Assembly (NCBI GenBank): GCA_036513515.1 | Contig: DATBYW010000086.1 | Location: 1 to 57,697 of the forward strand | DNA length: 57,697 nucleotides | Reading direction: 5' to 3' | From: Nephthysia sp036513515 | GTDB lineage: Bacteria > Chloroflexota > Dormibacteria > Dormibacterales > Dormibacteraceae | Shown: one piece after another, positions 44,940 to 55,793 of the stretch | Layout of the letters: every line of letters starts with the position of its first letter | How positions within the stretch are numbered: position 1 is the stretch's first letter | The notes under the pieces: generated by a model | The model's database searches: none | What the model was told of the DNA's origin: nothing | What the model saw: only the letters and a program-made list of their open reading frames with translations | Position numbers and translations under genes: made by a program

Positions 44940-46238
44940 ATGCCCTACCTCGTGCACTCGGAGGAGGACCGCCGGGCGATGCTGGCGGAGCTCGGCGCCC
45001 GGTCCGCCGAGGAGCTTCTCGCCGACGTGCCGGGGCAGCTCCGCGTCCGGGGCCTGGAGCTGCCGCCCGGGCTCTCCGAGCTGGAGACCATGAGCAGTGT
45101 CCGCCGTCTGGCCGCCCGCAATCGCACATACGAGGACCGCTTCTGGTTCCGGGGCGGAGGCGTCTACAAGAGGTTCATCCCGACGGCTGTCGACGCCGTC
45201 ATCTCCAAGCCGGAGTTCTACACCGCCTACACGCCTTATCAGCCCGAGGCCAGCCAGGGCACGCTGCAGGCCGTCTTCGAGTACCAGACGCTGATCGCTG
45301 AGCTGACCGCCCTGGACGTGGCCAACGCCTCGCTCTACGACGGCGCCACGGCGGTGGCGGAGGCGGCCATGATGGCCGTCGTCCACACCGGCCGGCCGGA
45401 GGTGGCGGTTCACCCCTACCTCCACCCGGAGTACCTGGAGGTCCTTCGCTGCTACGGTCAGGGCCGGGGCTTCGAGGTCCGTCAGGGCCTGGAGCAGGTC
45501 GGCGAGCGTACGGCCGCCGTGGTCTTCCAGCAGCCCACCTTCCTCGGGGTGCTCGAAGATCCCCAGGCCCTCACCGCCCACGCGCATCACCACGGCGCGC
45601 TGGCGGTCGCCTGCGTGGACCCGATCAGCCTGGCGCTCCTGGCACCGCCCGGCGAATACGGCGCCGACGTGGCCGTCGGCGAGGGCCAGCAGCTGGGCCT
45701 TGCGCCCAGCCTCGGTGGGCCGCACCTGGGCTTCATCGCCTGCCGCCAGGACCTCACCCGCCGTCTCCCCGGCCGCCTTGTGGGAGAGGCGTACGACGCC
45801 GCCGGCCGGCGCGGGTTCGTGCTCACCCTTACCGCCCGCGAGCAGCACATCCGGCGGGCCAAGGCGACCTCCAACATCTGTACCAACCACTCTCTCTGCG
45901 CCCTGGCGGCCAGTGTCTACCTGACCTACATGGGACCGGAGGGTCTGCGCCAGGTGGCCGAGGTCAGCTACCAGCGCGCGCACGCTCTGGCCGACCGGCT
46001 CAGCCAGCTTCCCGGAGTGGAGCTGGCTCTCCCCGACCAGCCTTTCCTGAACGAGTTCCCGGTGAGGATGTTCCACGTGGAACAATCCCTGAAAAGGCTG
46101 GAGGCCGCCGGAATTCTAGGCGGGCTTCCGATCGCCCGCTGGTATCCGGAGATGGAGGACGTCGTCCTCTTCTGCTGCACCGAGGTCAACGACCTCGACG
46201 CGATCGACCGGCTGGTGGAAGTGCTGGGCCAGGCGTGA
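44940..46238 (+). CDS. gcvPA: Glycine dehydrogenase (decarboxylating) subunit 1
   Basis: GcvPA and GcvPB together form the PLP-dependent P protein. The 432-residue subunit has MPYLVHSEEDRRAMLAELG, FRGGGVYKRFIPTAVDAV, FYTAYTPYQPEASQGTLQAVFEYQT, NASLYDGATAVAEAAMMA and REQHIRRAKATSNICTNHSLCALAASVYLTYMG. The start is ATG 44940, 4 nt after gcvH. The codons for MFHVEQ near the C-terminus contain a perfect parS site (46069-46084). The stop overlaps gcvPB (GTGA). Confidence 0.97.
   Translation: MPYLVHSEEDRRAMLAELGARSAEELLADVPGQLRVRGLELPPGLSELETMSSVRRLAARNRTYEDRFWFRGGGVYKRFIPTAVDAVISKPEFYTAYTPYQPEASQGTLQAVFEYQTLIAELTALDVANASLYDGATAVAEAAMMAVVHTGRPEVAVHPYLHPEYLEVLRCYGQGRGFEVRQGLEQVGERTAAVVFQQPTFLGVLEDPQALTAHAHHHGALAVACVDPISLALLAPPGEYGADVAVGEGQQLGLAPSLGGPHLGFIACRQDLTRRLPGRLVGEAYDAAGRRGFVLTLTAREQHIRRAKATSNICTNHSLCALAASVYLTYMGPEGLRQVAEVSYQRAHALADRLSQLPGVELALPDQPFLNEFPVRMFHVEQSLKRLEAAGILGGLPIARWYPEMEDVVLFCCTEVNDLDAIDRLVEVLGQA
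46069..46084. promoter_or_regulatory. parS centromere site 1 (perfect palindrome)
   Basis: TGTTCCACGTGGAACA is a perfect 16-bp palindrome, differing from the classical TGTTTCACGTGAAACA by symmetrical T-to-C changes, and close to actinobacterial sites. It lies inside gcvPA, encoding MFHVEQ, about 12 kb from the putative origin and 6 kb from parB. The same palindrome recurs at 56257. Confidence 0.93.
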
Positions 46239-47686
46239 CCGAAGAACTAACGTTCGAGAAGAGCCACCCGTCGGCTCCGCCGCCACGGCTGCCGGAATCC
46301 GGCGTGGAGGCAGCGCCCAGGCTGCCCGCCAACCTGCTCAGGAAGCGTCCGCCGGCCCTACCCCGGCTCAGCGAGCCGGAGGTCATGCGCCACTACAGCC
46401 GGCTGGCCTCGCTGAACTACTCGATCAGCGAGAACTTCTACCCGCTGGGCAGCTGCACCATGAAGTACAACCCCGTCGCCAACGAGCAGGCGGCTCGGCT
46501 TCCCGGCTTTGCCGAGCTCCACCCTTACCAGGACCCGGAGACGATCCAGGGCGCCCTGGAGCTGATGTGGCGGCTGGAGCGGGCGCTCTGCGAGATCGCC
46601 GGCGTGGACAGGGTCACCCTTCAGCCTGCCGCCGGCGCCCACGGCGAGTGGACGGCCCTGAGGATGATCCAGGCCTACCACCTGGCCCGCGGCGAGGAGC
46701 GGTCCGAGGTGATCGTCCCCGACGCCGCCCACGGCACCAACCCGGCCAGCGCGGCGCTCTGCGGATTCCGCGTGGTGGAGGTCAAGTCGGCGCCCGACGG
46801 ACGGGTCGACGTCGGCGATCTGGAGGCGAAGCTCTCCAACCGCGTCGCCGCGCTCATGCTTACCAACCCCAATACGCTCGGCCTCTTCGAGCGCCAGATC
46901 CTCGAGGTCTCGGAGATGGTCCACGCGACCGGCGCCAAGCTGTATTACGACGGCGCCAACCTGAACGCCCTGATGGGGATCTGTCGGCCCGGCGACATGG
47001 GCTTCGACGCCGTCCACATGAACCTCCACAAGACCTTCACCACGCCTCACGGCGGAGGCGGCCCCGGGTCGGGCCCGGTGGGCGTGAAGGCCGACCTGGT
47101 CCCATTCCTGCCCCGGCCAACTGTGGAGCGGGAGAACGGCCGGTTCGTCCTCGACAGCGAGCGGCCGCACTCAATCGGCCGGGTCCGGAGCTTCTACGGC
47201 AACTTCGGAATGCTGGTGCGCGCCTTCACCTACATTCAGGCCATGGGGGGCGACGGGCTGACCCAGGCGTCCAAGGACGCCGTCCTGGCGGCCAACTACG
47301 TGCGCAAGCGGCTGGAGGGGGTGCTCGACCTGCCGCACGAAGGGCCCTGCATGCACGAGTTCGTGGCCTCGGCGCGAAACCTGGCCCCGCAGGGCATTAA
47401 AGCTCTGGACCTCGCCAAAGGCCTGCTCGAGCGCGGCTTTTATGCGCCCACCGTGTATTTCCCGCTCATCGTGCCCGAGGCGGTGATGGTCGAGCCGACG
47501 GAGACCGAGAGCAAAGCCACTCTTGACGCTTTCGCCGATGCCCTGAAAGAGATCGTGGAGCTTGCCAGGACTGACCCGGACGAGCTCCGTGCGGAGCCTC
47601 GCAGCCTGCCCGTGGGCCGGCTGGACGAGGTGCGGGCCGCCCGCCACCCGGTCCTGCGCTGGCGGCCTGACGGCGAGTCCGGCTGA
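46235..47686 (+). CDS. gcvPB: Glycine dehydrogenase (decarboxylating) subunit 2
   Basis: This subunit carries the PLP lysine: MGFDAVHMNLHKTFTTPHGGGGPGSGPVGVK (Lys in NLHKTF). Other blocks are YPLGSCTMKYNPVANEQAARLPGFAELHPYQ, LQPAAGAHGEWTALRMIQAYH, VPDAAHGTNPASAALCGF, and MVEPTETESKATLDAFADAL. The length of 483 is normal. GTG 46235 overlaps the gcvPA stop. It ends the operon; the dihydrolipoamide dehydrogenase is not in the window. Confidence 0.97.
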   Translation: MTEELTFEKSHPSAPPPRLPESGVEAAPRLPANLLRKRPPALPRLSEPEVMRHYSRLASLNYSISENFYPLGSCTMKYNPVANEQAARLPGFAELHPYQDPETIQGALELMWRLERALCEIAGVDRVTLQPAAGAHGEWTALRMIQAYHLARGEERSEVIVPDAAHGTNPASAALCGFRVVEVKSAPDGRVDVGDLEAKLSNRVAALMLTNPNTLGLFERQILEVSEMVHATGAKLYYDGANLNALMGICRPGDMGFDAVHMNLHKTFTTPHGGGGPGSGPVGVKADLVPFLPRPTVERENGRFVLDSERPHSIGRVRSFYGNFGMLVRAFTYIQAMGGDGLTQASKDAVLAANYVRKRLEGVLDLPHEGPCMHEFVASARNLAPQGIKALDLAKGLLERGFYAPTVYFPLIVPEAVMVEPTETESKATLDAFADALKEIVELARTDPDELRAEPRSLPVGRLDEVRAARHPVLRWRPDGESG

Positions 47687-47746
47687 GCGCCGGCGGGCAC
47701 AGGCGGAGCGCCTCCCAGGCGCCGCCCCCACGCCAGCCGGAGGTAC

Positions 47747-47792
47747 CATAAACCCGATCTACGCGCGCACACGCGCGCGCGATCGGTTTATG
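47747..47792. promoter_or_regulatory. Long inverted repeat with Z-DNA-prone centre upstream of gyrB
   Basis: The left arm CATAAACC(C)GATC(TA)CGCGCGC and the right arm GCGCGCGC-GATC-GGTTTATG pair over about 19-20 bp with two small bulges and a short ACA-type loop. The centre, 47761-47781, is 21 nt of strictly alternating purine-pyrimidine (mostly CG/CA), the classic Z-DNA-forming type. It lies 88-133 nt before the gyrB GTG, behind gcvPB, and overlaps the -35 region of a TAAAAT (47809-47814) promoter. It could be a terminator, but no T-run follows; a supercoiling-sensitive gyrB control element is an attractive alternative. Confidence 0.7.
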
Positions 47793-47808
47793 CGGCCCGG
47801 CCTTCGGG

Positions 47809-47814
47809 TAAAAT
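47809..47814 (+). promoter_or_regulatory. Possible gyrB -10 element
   Basis: TAAAAT sits in the only A-rich stretch of the gcvPB-gyrB gap, 66 nt before the GTG. The -35 position falls in the right arm of the inverted repeat (around 47786-47791, GTTTAT) and is far from consensus, so the repeat may influence promoter use. Confidence 0.4.
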
Positions 47815-47879
47815 AAAAACATCCAGCATCCCAGTAGTCCTCGCCTCAATCTCTCTTCGCTGGGAGGGCATCGCTCGGC

Positions 47880-49835
47880 GTGACGAATCTCCAAAACGGA
47901 GGCGTTCCGCCCGGTCGTAAGGCCAAAGCCCGCCCTCTCGGCGCTGACGTGGCCTATGGCGCCGAACAGATCCAGGTCCTCGAAGGCCTCGAACCTGTTC
48001 GCCGCCGTCCGGGCATGTACATCGGGTCCACGGACACCCGTGGGCTGCATCACCTCGTCTGGGAGATAGTCGACAACTCGGTCGACGAGGCGCTGGCCGG
48101 AGAGGCCGATCGCATCGTCGTCACCCTGCACGCCGACGGAAGCGTCTCGGTGGCCGACAACGGCCGCGGTATCCCGGTCGGCCTGCACCGGACCGAACAC
48201 CGCTCATCGCTGGAAGTGGTCCTCACCGTCCTGCATGCAGGCGGCAAGTTCGGAGGCGGCGGCTACAAGGTCTCCGGCGGACTGCACGGCGTCGGCATGT
48301 CGGTGGTCAACGCGCTCTCCGAGCGCCTCCAGGTCTGGGTCCATCTAGACGGCAAAGAGCACTTCCAGGAGTACGAGCGGGGCGCACCCTTGGAGCCGGT
48401 GAAGGTGATCGGCAAGAGCCAGAAGAGGGGAACCATCGTCCGCTTCTGGCCCGATCCGAAGGTCTTCCCGGACACCGCCTTCGACCGCGACGCCATCCTG
48501 CACCGCCTTCGCGAGATGGCCTTCCTCAACAAGAGGCTGGCCCTGGTCCTCTTCGACGAGCGGCTCGGCTACGCCCACACCTTCTATTTCGAGGGCGGCA
48601 TCCTCTCCTTCGTGAAGCACCTGAACTCCGGCAAAGGCGTCGTCAACCAGGTGCCTTTCTACGTCGATCGCGAGATCGAGACGACTCAGATCGAGATCGC
48701 CCTGCAGTACAACCAGAGCTTCGTCGAGACTGTGCTCGCCTTCGCCAACAACATCCACACGGCGGAGGGCGGCAGCCACCTGACCGGCTTCCGCGCCGCT
48801 CTCACCAACGCGCTCAACCGCTACGCGCGCAAGGCGGGACTGCTCAAGGACTCGGATCCCAACCTCACCGGCGAGGACGTTCGAGAAGGCCTCACCGCCG
48901 TCATCAGCGTCAAGCTGCTCGAGCCTCAGTTCGAGGGTCAGACCAAGACCAAGCTGGGCAACACCGAGGTGCAGGGTCACGTCTCCGTCGTGCTTGCCGA
49001 GTCCCTGAACCAGTACCTGGACGAGAACCCGGGCGAGGGTCGCAGGATCATCGAGAAGTCGCTGACGGCAGCCCGGGCACGCGAGGCCGCCCGCAAGGCG
49101 CGCGACCTGGTGCAGCGGAAGTCGCTCCTGGAAAGCTCGATGCTGCCCGGCAAGCTGGCCGACTGCTCGGAGCGAGATCCGGCCAAGTGTGAGCTGTACA
49201 TCGTCGAGGGCGACTCGGCCGGTGGCACCGCCAAGGCCGGCCGCGACCGGCGGACGCAGGCGATCCTGCCGCTGCGCGGGAAGATCCTGAACGTGGAGAA
49301 AGCCCGCCTGGACAAGGTGCTGACGTCAGAGGAGATCCGCAACCTGATCACCGCGCTGGGCACCGGTATCGGGGAGCGCTTCGAGTACGAGAAGCTGCGC
49401 TACCACCGCGTCATAACGATGACCGACGCTGACGTCGACGGGTCCCACATCAGAACCCTGCTGCTTACGTTCTTCTACCGCTACTTCCCCTCTCTGATCG
49501 AGAACGGCCACGTCTACATGGCGCAGCCCCCCCTCTACAAGCTGACCAAGGGCAAGCAGACCAAGTGGGTCTACAGCGACGTGGAGCGCGACCGCGAGTC
49601 CAAGCGAATGGGTGGCAAGGTCGAGGTGAACCGGTTCAAGGGCCTGGGCGAGATGAACGCCGACCAGCTCTGGGAGACGACCATGAACCCCCAGACGCGC
49701 ACGCTGCTCCAGGTTCAGGTCGAGGACGCCGCACTCGTCAACGACATCTTCGAGAAGCTGATGGGTTCGGACGTGGAGCCGCGCAAGAAGTTCATCCAGG
49801 CCCACGCCAAGAACGTGCGCAATCTCGATATCTGA
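47880..49835 (+). CDS. gyrB: DNA gyrase subunit B
   Basis: GyrB supplies the ATPase and TOPRIM parts of gyrase. The 651-residue protein has YGAEQIQVLEGLEPVRRRPGMYIGSTDTRGLHHLVWEIVDNSVDEALAG, DNGRGIPVGLH, GGKFGGGGYKVSGGLHGVGMSVVNALSERL (GHKL ATP site), the TOPRIM motif YIVEGDSAGGTAKAGRDRRTQAILPLRGKILNVEKA, and TMTDADVDGSHIRTLLLTFFYR. It starts GTG 47880 after a leader with a large inverted repeat. plsX follows by 4 nt, then fabF and gyrA, so both gyrase subunits share one apparent operon. Confidence 0.97.
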   Translation: MTNLQNGGVPPGRKAKARPLGADVAYGAEQIQVLEGLEPVRRRPGMYIGSTDTRGLHHLVWEIVDNSVDEALAGEADRIVVTLHADGSVSVADNGRGIPVGLHRTEHRSSLEVVLTVLHAGGKFGGGGYKVSGGLHGVGMSVVNALSERLQVWVHLDGKEHFQEYERGAPLEPVKVIGKSQKRGTIVRFWPDPKVFPDTAFDRDAILHRLREMAFLNKRLALVLFDERLGYAHTFYFEGGILSFVKHLNSGKGVVNQVPFYVDREIETTQIEIALQYNQSFVETVLAFANNIHTAEGGSHLTGFRAALTNALNRYARKAGLLKDSDPNLTGEDVREGLTAVISVKLLEPQFEGQTKTKLGNTEVQGHVSVVLAESLNQYLDENPGEGRRIIEKSLTAARAREAARKARDLVQRKSLLESSMLPGKLADCSERDPAKCELYIVEGDSAGGTAKAGRDRRTQAILPLRGKILNVEKARLDKVLTSEEIRNLITALGTGIGERFEYEKLRYHRVITMTDADVDGSHIRTLLLTFFYRYFPSLIENGHVYMAQPPLYKLTKGKQTKWVYSDVERDRESKRMGGKVEVNRFKGLGEMNADQLWETTMNPQTRTLLQVQVEDAALVNDIFEKLMGSDVEPRKKFIQAHAKNVRNLDI

Positions 49836-49839
49836 AGGC

Positions 49840-50826
49840 TTGAAGATCGCGGTCGACGGCATGGGTGGCGATCTCGCGCCGGCGGAGGCGGTACTCGGGG
49901 CCGCGCAGGCGGCCAGGGAACTCGGTGTGGAGGTGGTGGTCGTCGGCCTGCCGGATCGCGTGCAGCCGCTGCTCGACTCTCACCCCGAGCTGAAGTTCGT
50001 CCCCGCCAGCCAGGTGATCGAGATGGACGACCACCCCGCCCAAGCGGTGCGGACCAAGACCGACTCCTCGATGAGCATCTGCGCCAGGCTCTGCAAGCAG
50101 GGTCAAGCCGACGCCTGGGTGTCCGCCGGCAACTCCGGCGCGATCCTGGCAGCCGCCCTCTTCATCCAGGGCCGGATCCGGGGCGTGGAGCGCCCGGCGC
50201 TGGGCTCCATCCTGCCCACGACGGGGGATCCTGCCTACTTCCTCGACGTCGGCGCCAACGTCGGCTCGCGGCCCGAATTCCTGGTCCAGTTCGCTCTCAT
50301 GGGCGCGGTGTACGCCGAGCAGGTGTTGGGGCGGTCGCGGCCGCGAGTGGGACTCCTCAGCAACGGAGAGGAGGAGGGAAAGGGCGACGAGCTGGTGAAG
50401 GAGGCCTACAGCCGGATCAAGCGCCAGACCGGCAACTCACGCTTCCAGTTCGTCGGCAACGTGGAGCCGAAGGATGTGCTGGCCGGCAAGGCCGACGTCG
50501 TGGTGGCGGACGGCTTCGTCGGCAACGTGGCCATCAAGATGGCGGAGGCGACGGCGGAATTCGTCTTCGGCGCGCTGCGCGAAGAGGTGCCGCGGGGCGC
50601 CGCCGGCAAGCTGGGCGGAATCCTGATCCGCCCGGGCGTGCGCCGCATCCGCCGGCGGCTCGACTGGCGCGAGTTCGGCGGAGCGCCGCTGCTGGGTATC
50701 GACGGCGTGGCTGTGGTTGCCCATGGGCGCTCCGACGCCCTGGCCTTCCGCAACGCGATTCGAGTGGCCAGGGAAGCGGTGGAAGTCAACCTCGTGGGTA
50801 AGATTCGCGAGGCCGTCGGTCGTTGA
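49840..50826 (+). CDS. plsX: Phosphate acyltransferase PlsX
   Basis: PlsX converts acyl-ACP to acyl-phosphate for PlsY in phospholipid synthesis. The 328-residue protein begins KIAVDGMGGDLAPAEAVLGA and has VWSAGNSGA-like AWVSAGNSGAILAAALFIQG, RPALGSILPT, FLDVGANVGSRPEFLVQFALMG, RVGLLSNGEEEGKGDELVKEAY, and VVVADGFVGNVAIKMAEA. The start is TTG 49840 behind GAAGG, 4 nt after gyrB. It lies inside the gyrase operon with fabF. Confidence 0.96.
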   Translation: MKIAVDGMGGDLAPAEAVLGAAQAARELGVEVVVVGLPDRVQPLLDSHPELKFVPASQVIEMDDHPAQAVRTKTDSSMSICARLCKQGQADAWVSAGNSGAILAAALFIQGRIRGVERPALGSILPTTGDPAYFLDVGANVGSRPEFLVQFALMGAVYAEQVLGRSRPRVGLLSNGEEEGKGDELVKEAYSRIKRQTGNSRFQFVGNVEPKDVLAGKADVVVADGFVGNVAIKMAEATAEFVFGALREEVPRGAAGKLGGILIRPGVRRIRRRLDWREFGGAPLLGIDGVAVVAHGRSDALAFRNAIRVAREAVEVNLVGKIREAVGR

Positions 50827-50872
50827 AGATCCGTGGCCGTTCGAGGTGAAAGAAGAAGTGAGTGAGAACGGT

Positions 50873-52102
50873 ATGCGGCGAGTCGTGGTGACCGGAATGG
50901 GGACTATCAATCCGCTGGGCACGACCGTGGACGAGTTCTGGCACGGCCTGGTCGAAGGCCGGAGCGGAGCCGCCCTGCTGGAGGGCATCGACTCCAGCCG
51001 GCTGACCACCAAGTTCGCGGCCCAGGTCCGCGGTTTCGATCCCGCCGCCTACATGGACCGCAAGCTGGCCCAGCGCTCGGCCCGATTCACGCAGCTGGCG
51101 CTCGTCGCCTCCGAGCAGGCGGTGGCCGACGCCGGGCTGGTCGTGGAGGACGAGGACCCATTTCGGGTCGGCGTCGAGATGGGAACCGGGATAGGTGGCT
51201 TCGAGGTCATGACGCGCGACGCCGCAATCTTCCTCAACGGCGGCCGCCTGCAGCCGCTCTACGCCACCATGGTGATACCCAACATCGCCGCCGCGCAGGT
51301 CGCCATGCACCTGCACCTGAAGGGTCCCAACTCCACCACCGTCACCGCCTGCGCCGCCTCCACCCAGGCCCTCGGCAACGCGCTGCGCATCATCCAGCGC
51401 GGGGACGCGGACGTGATGCTGGCCGGCGGGTCAGAGGCCTCGCTCTGCGAGGTCGGGATAGCCTCCTTCAACGCCATCAAGGCGCTATCCACCCGCAACG
51501 AAGACCCGGAGAGGGCGAGCCGGCCTTTCGACAAGAACCGCGACGGCTTCGTGCCGGGAGAAGGTGCGGGCATACTGGTCCTCGAGGATCTGGAGCACGC
51601 CCGCGCTCGGGGCGCACGCGTCCACGGCGAGGTAATAGGATTCGGCGTCACCAATGACGCATATCATTCGGTCGCTCCGGACGCGAGCGGCGAGGCGCCG
51701 GCGCAGTGCATGAGGATTGCTCTCGCAGACGCCGGGATGACGCCGGAGGACGTCGACTACGTCAACGCTCACGGCACCTCGACGCCCCTCAACGACGCAG
51801 CGGAGACCCGCGCACTCAAGATGGCGCTGGGGGAGCGGGCGGCCGGCGTGCCGATCAGCAGCACCAAGTCGATGATCGGGCATCTCCTGGGCGCCGCCGG
51901 CGCGGTGGAGGCGATCGCGACGCTGCTCTGCATGAACCACGGGGTCATCCATCCCACCATCAACTACGAGACCCCAGACCCCGACTGCGACCTGGACTAC
52001 GTCCCCAACGAGGCTCGCCGAGCCGACGTGCGGGTCGCCATCTCGAACGGGTTCGGCTTCGGCGGCCAGAACTGCACTGTGGTGCTGAAGAGGTTCGAGT
52101 AG
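50873..52102 (+). CDS. fabF: 3-oxoacyl-[ACP] synthase II (KAS II)
   Basis: FabF elongates acyl-ACP in fatty acid synthesis. The 409-residue protein starts MRRVVVTGMGTINPLGTTVDEFW and has the catalytic Cys region VTACAASTQALGNALRIIQRGDADVMLAGGSEA, the first His in DVDYVNAHGTSTPLNDAAET, the Lys in ISSTKSMIGHLLGAAGAVEAI with the second His, and VAISNGFGFGGQNCTVVLKR. ATG 50873 is chosen; GTG 50858 would add five residues. gyrA begins on the base after its stop. An acpP gene is not in the window. Confidence 0.96.
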   Translation: MRRVVVTGMGTINPLGTTVDEFWHGLVEGRSGAALLEGIDSSRLTTKFAAQVRGFDPAAYMDRKLAQRSARFTQLALVASEQAVADAGLVVEDEDPFRVGVEMGTGIGGFEVMTRDAAIFLNGGRLQPLYATMVIPNIAAAQVAMHLHLKGPNSTTVTACAASTQALGNALRIIQRGDADVMLAGGSEASLCEVGIASFNAIKALSTRNEDPERASRPFDKNRDGFVPGEGAGILVLEDLEHARARGARVHGEVIGFGVTNDAYHSVAPDASGEAPAQCMRIALADAGMTPEDVDYVNAHGTSTPLNDAAETRALKMALGERAAGVPISSTKSMIGHLLGAAGAVEAIATLLCMNHGVIHPTINYETPDPDCDLDYVPNEARRADVRVAISNGFGFGGQNCTVVLKRFE

Positions 52103-54598
<2,496 letters not shown>

Positions 54599-54607
54599 GA
54601 GCCCGCC

Positions 54608-54913
54608 GTGGACGTCGGCGGTTTGGCCGCCACCATCGGACAGGTCCTGCTGGTCGCCTCCGGGGTGGTTATCCTGGCCGGCTCGCTGACCATCCTTCCC
54701 CGCCTGTTCCGGGTCCGGCGTCGCGGCCTGGCGCTCTCCGCCCAGCTCGAGGCAGCCAGGCTCGAGATCGAGAAAGAGCTGGAGCTTCTGGCTGATCGGT
54801 CGGCGGAGACCGACGAGATTCTCAAGCCCTTGCTCCGGCTGCGCAAGTGGGCCGGGCACCCGCTCTCCATCGCTCTCTTCCAGTCCTACCGCCGGCGGCG
54901 CCGGACGTCCTAA
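54608..54913 (+). CDS. Small single-pass membrane protein
   Basis: The 101-residue protein starts GTG 54608, 9 nt after gyrA. One hydrophobic helix (GQVLLVASGVVILAGSLTILPRLF, about residues 11-34) is followed by an amphipathic, coiled-coil-like segment (LSAQLEAARLEIEKELELLADRSAETDEILKPLLRL) and a basic end (QSYRRRRRTS). No family was recognised. The layout suggests a membrane-anchored cytoplasmic coiled coil. Confidence 0.65.
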   Translation: MDVGGLAATIGQVLLVASGVVILAGSLTILPRLFRVRRRGLALSAQLEAARLEIEKELELLADRSAETDEILKPLLRLRKWAGHPLSIALFQSYRRRRRTS

Positions 54914-54918
54914 AGGTT

Positions 54919-54936
54919 GCGGTCGGTTCCGGCCGC
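54919..54936. terminator. Hairpin between convergent genes
   Basis: GCGGTCGG-TT-CCGGCCGC forms an 8-bp stem (one G-T pair) directly after the small membrane gene and 10 nt before the end of the convergent LuxR-type gene. It is a plausible bidirectional terminator for the gyrase operon, though there is no T-run. Confidence 0.5.
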
Positions 54937-54946
54937 ACCCCTAGGA

Positions 54947-55579
54947 TCAGAGCGGCTCGACCTCCGGCCAGAGCTCAGAGAGCTGGCGCGGGGACCTCAG
55001 CGCCAGCTTCCTCAGGACCTGGGCGACCAGGCGCTGGGCGGCCGGCCGGTCGGTGTGCAGAGCCGCCGCGATCTCGGCCGAGGAGAGGCCCTGGCTGAGC
55101 AGCTGGGCCGCGCGGCGCTCACTGCCGCGCAAGCGGTCGAGTGGGCCGCCCACCGAAAGCGCCATCGAGGTGAGGCTGACGCCGAGGGAGGCCACATAGT
55201 CGATCTCCTCCTGCGCGTACCAGTGATCGTGCTGGCAGCCCAGGACCAGGAGACCGACCGGACGGCGCCCTGGCATACCGACAGGGGCGTAGAGCAGAGC
55301 CGGCCAGTCGATCTCCCAGTTGGCCGTTTCGGCACCCCTGCGCTCGGGGGCGGCCAGCGCGGTCACCGCCACCGGCTTCCGCTCGTGCAGGCAACGGCGT
55401 GCGAGGTGGGAGAGAGAACGGGTCCGCCGGAAAGGGCGGTTGGGCTCGGGAGAGGAGTCGATCAGCACCCGCAGCTTGCCGTCGTGGATGCCTCCCAGGA
55501 CCCAGCGATCGTGGGCCACCAGGTGGAGCGCCCGGTCGAGGTGGAAGCGGATCCGGGGGGCTTCCGCCGCTGTATCCAT
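54947..55579 (-). CDS. GAF-like sensor with LuxR-type HTH
   Basis: The 210-residue protein begins MDTAAEAPRIRFHLDRALHLVAHDRWVLGGIHDGKLRVL, continues with a GAF-like sensor (WPALLYAPVGMPGRRPVGLLVLGCQHDHWYAQEEIDYVASLGVSLTSMAL), and ends with a LuxR-type helix-turn-helix (GSERRAAQLLSQGLSSAEIAAALHTDRPAAQRLVAQVLRKLALRSPRQLSELW). The input signal is unknown. ATG 55577-55579 is used; the longer frame is not domain-like. Two inverted repeats upstream (55605-55629 and 55648-55666) may be its operators. Confidence 0.8.
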   Translation of the reverse strand: MDTAAEAPRIRFHLDRALHLVAHDRWVLGGIHDGKLRVLIDSSPEPNRPFRRTRSLSHLARRCLHERKPVAVTALAAPERRGAETANWEIDWPALLYAPVGMPGRRPVGLLVLGCQHDHWYAQEEIDYVASLGVSLTSMALSVGGPLDRLRGSERRAAQLLSQGLSSAEIAAALHTDRPAAQRLVAQVLRKLALRSPRQLSELWPEVEPL

Positions 55580-55604
55580 GCCACGAAGGATGGCGACCGC
55601 GGAC

Positions 55605-55629
55605 GGACACGGAACGGACAGTCGTGTCC
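55605..55629. promoter_or_regulatory. Inverted repeat A upstream of the LuxR-type gene
   Basis: GGACACG (55605-55611) and CGTGTCC (55623-55629) are exact complements with an 11-nt spacer, 26-50 nt before the regulator's start codon. Confidence 0.4.
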
Positions 55630-55647
55630 CGCGGCGGGAGCGCGCGA

Positions 55648-55666
55648 CCGGACGTCTCACGTCCGG
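55648..55666. promoter_or_regulatory. Inverted repeat B upstream of the LuxR-type gene
   Basis: CCGGACGTCTCACGTCCGG is a perfect 8-bp inverted repeat with a 3-nt centre, in the 214-nt divergent region between the LuxR-type regulator and the metallophosphoesterase. With repeat A it forms a likely regulatory region; which gene is controlled is unknown. Confidence 0.5.
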
Positions 55667-55793
55667 AGCCGCAATATGCCGGCGAATTTCTGGAGCAGGA
55701 CACTGGGTAGGCTTTAGCACTCGTGAGCGTGCTCTGGCATCCGCCGTTCGACTCGCGCCACTTCCGCGGACGCAGGGATGGGGTTAGCGTCCG

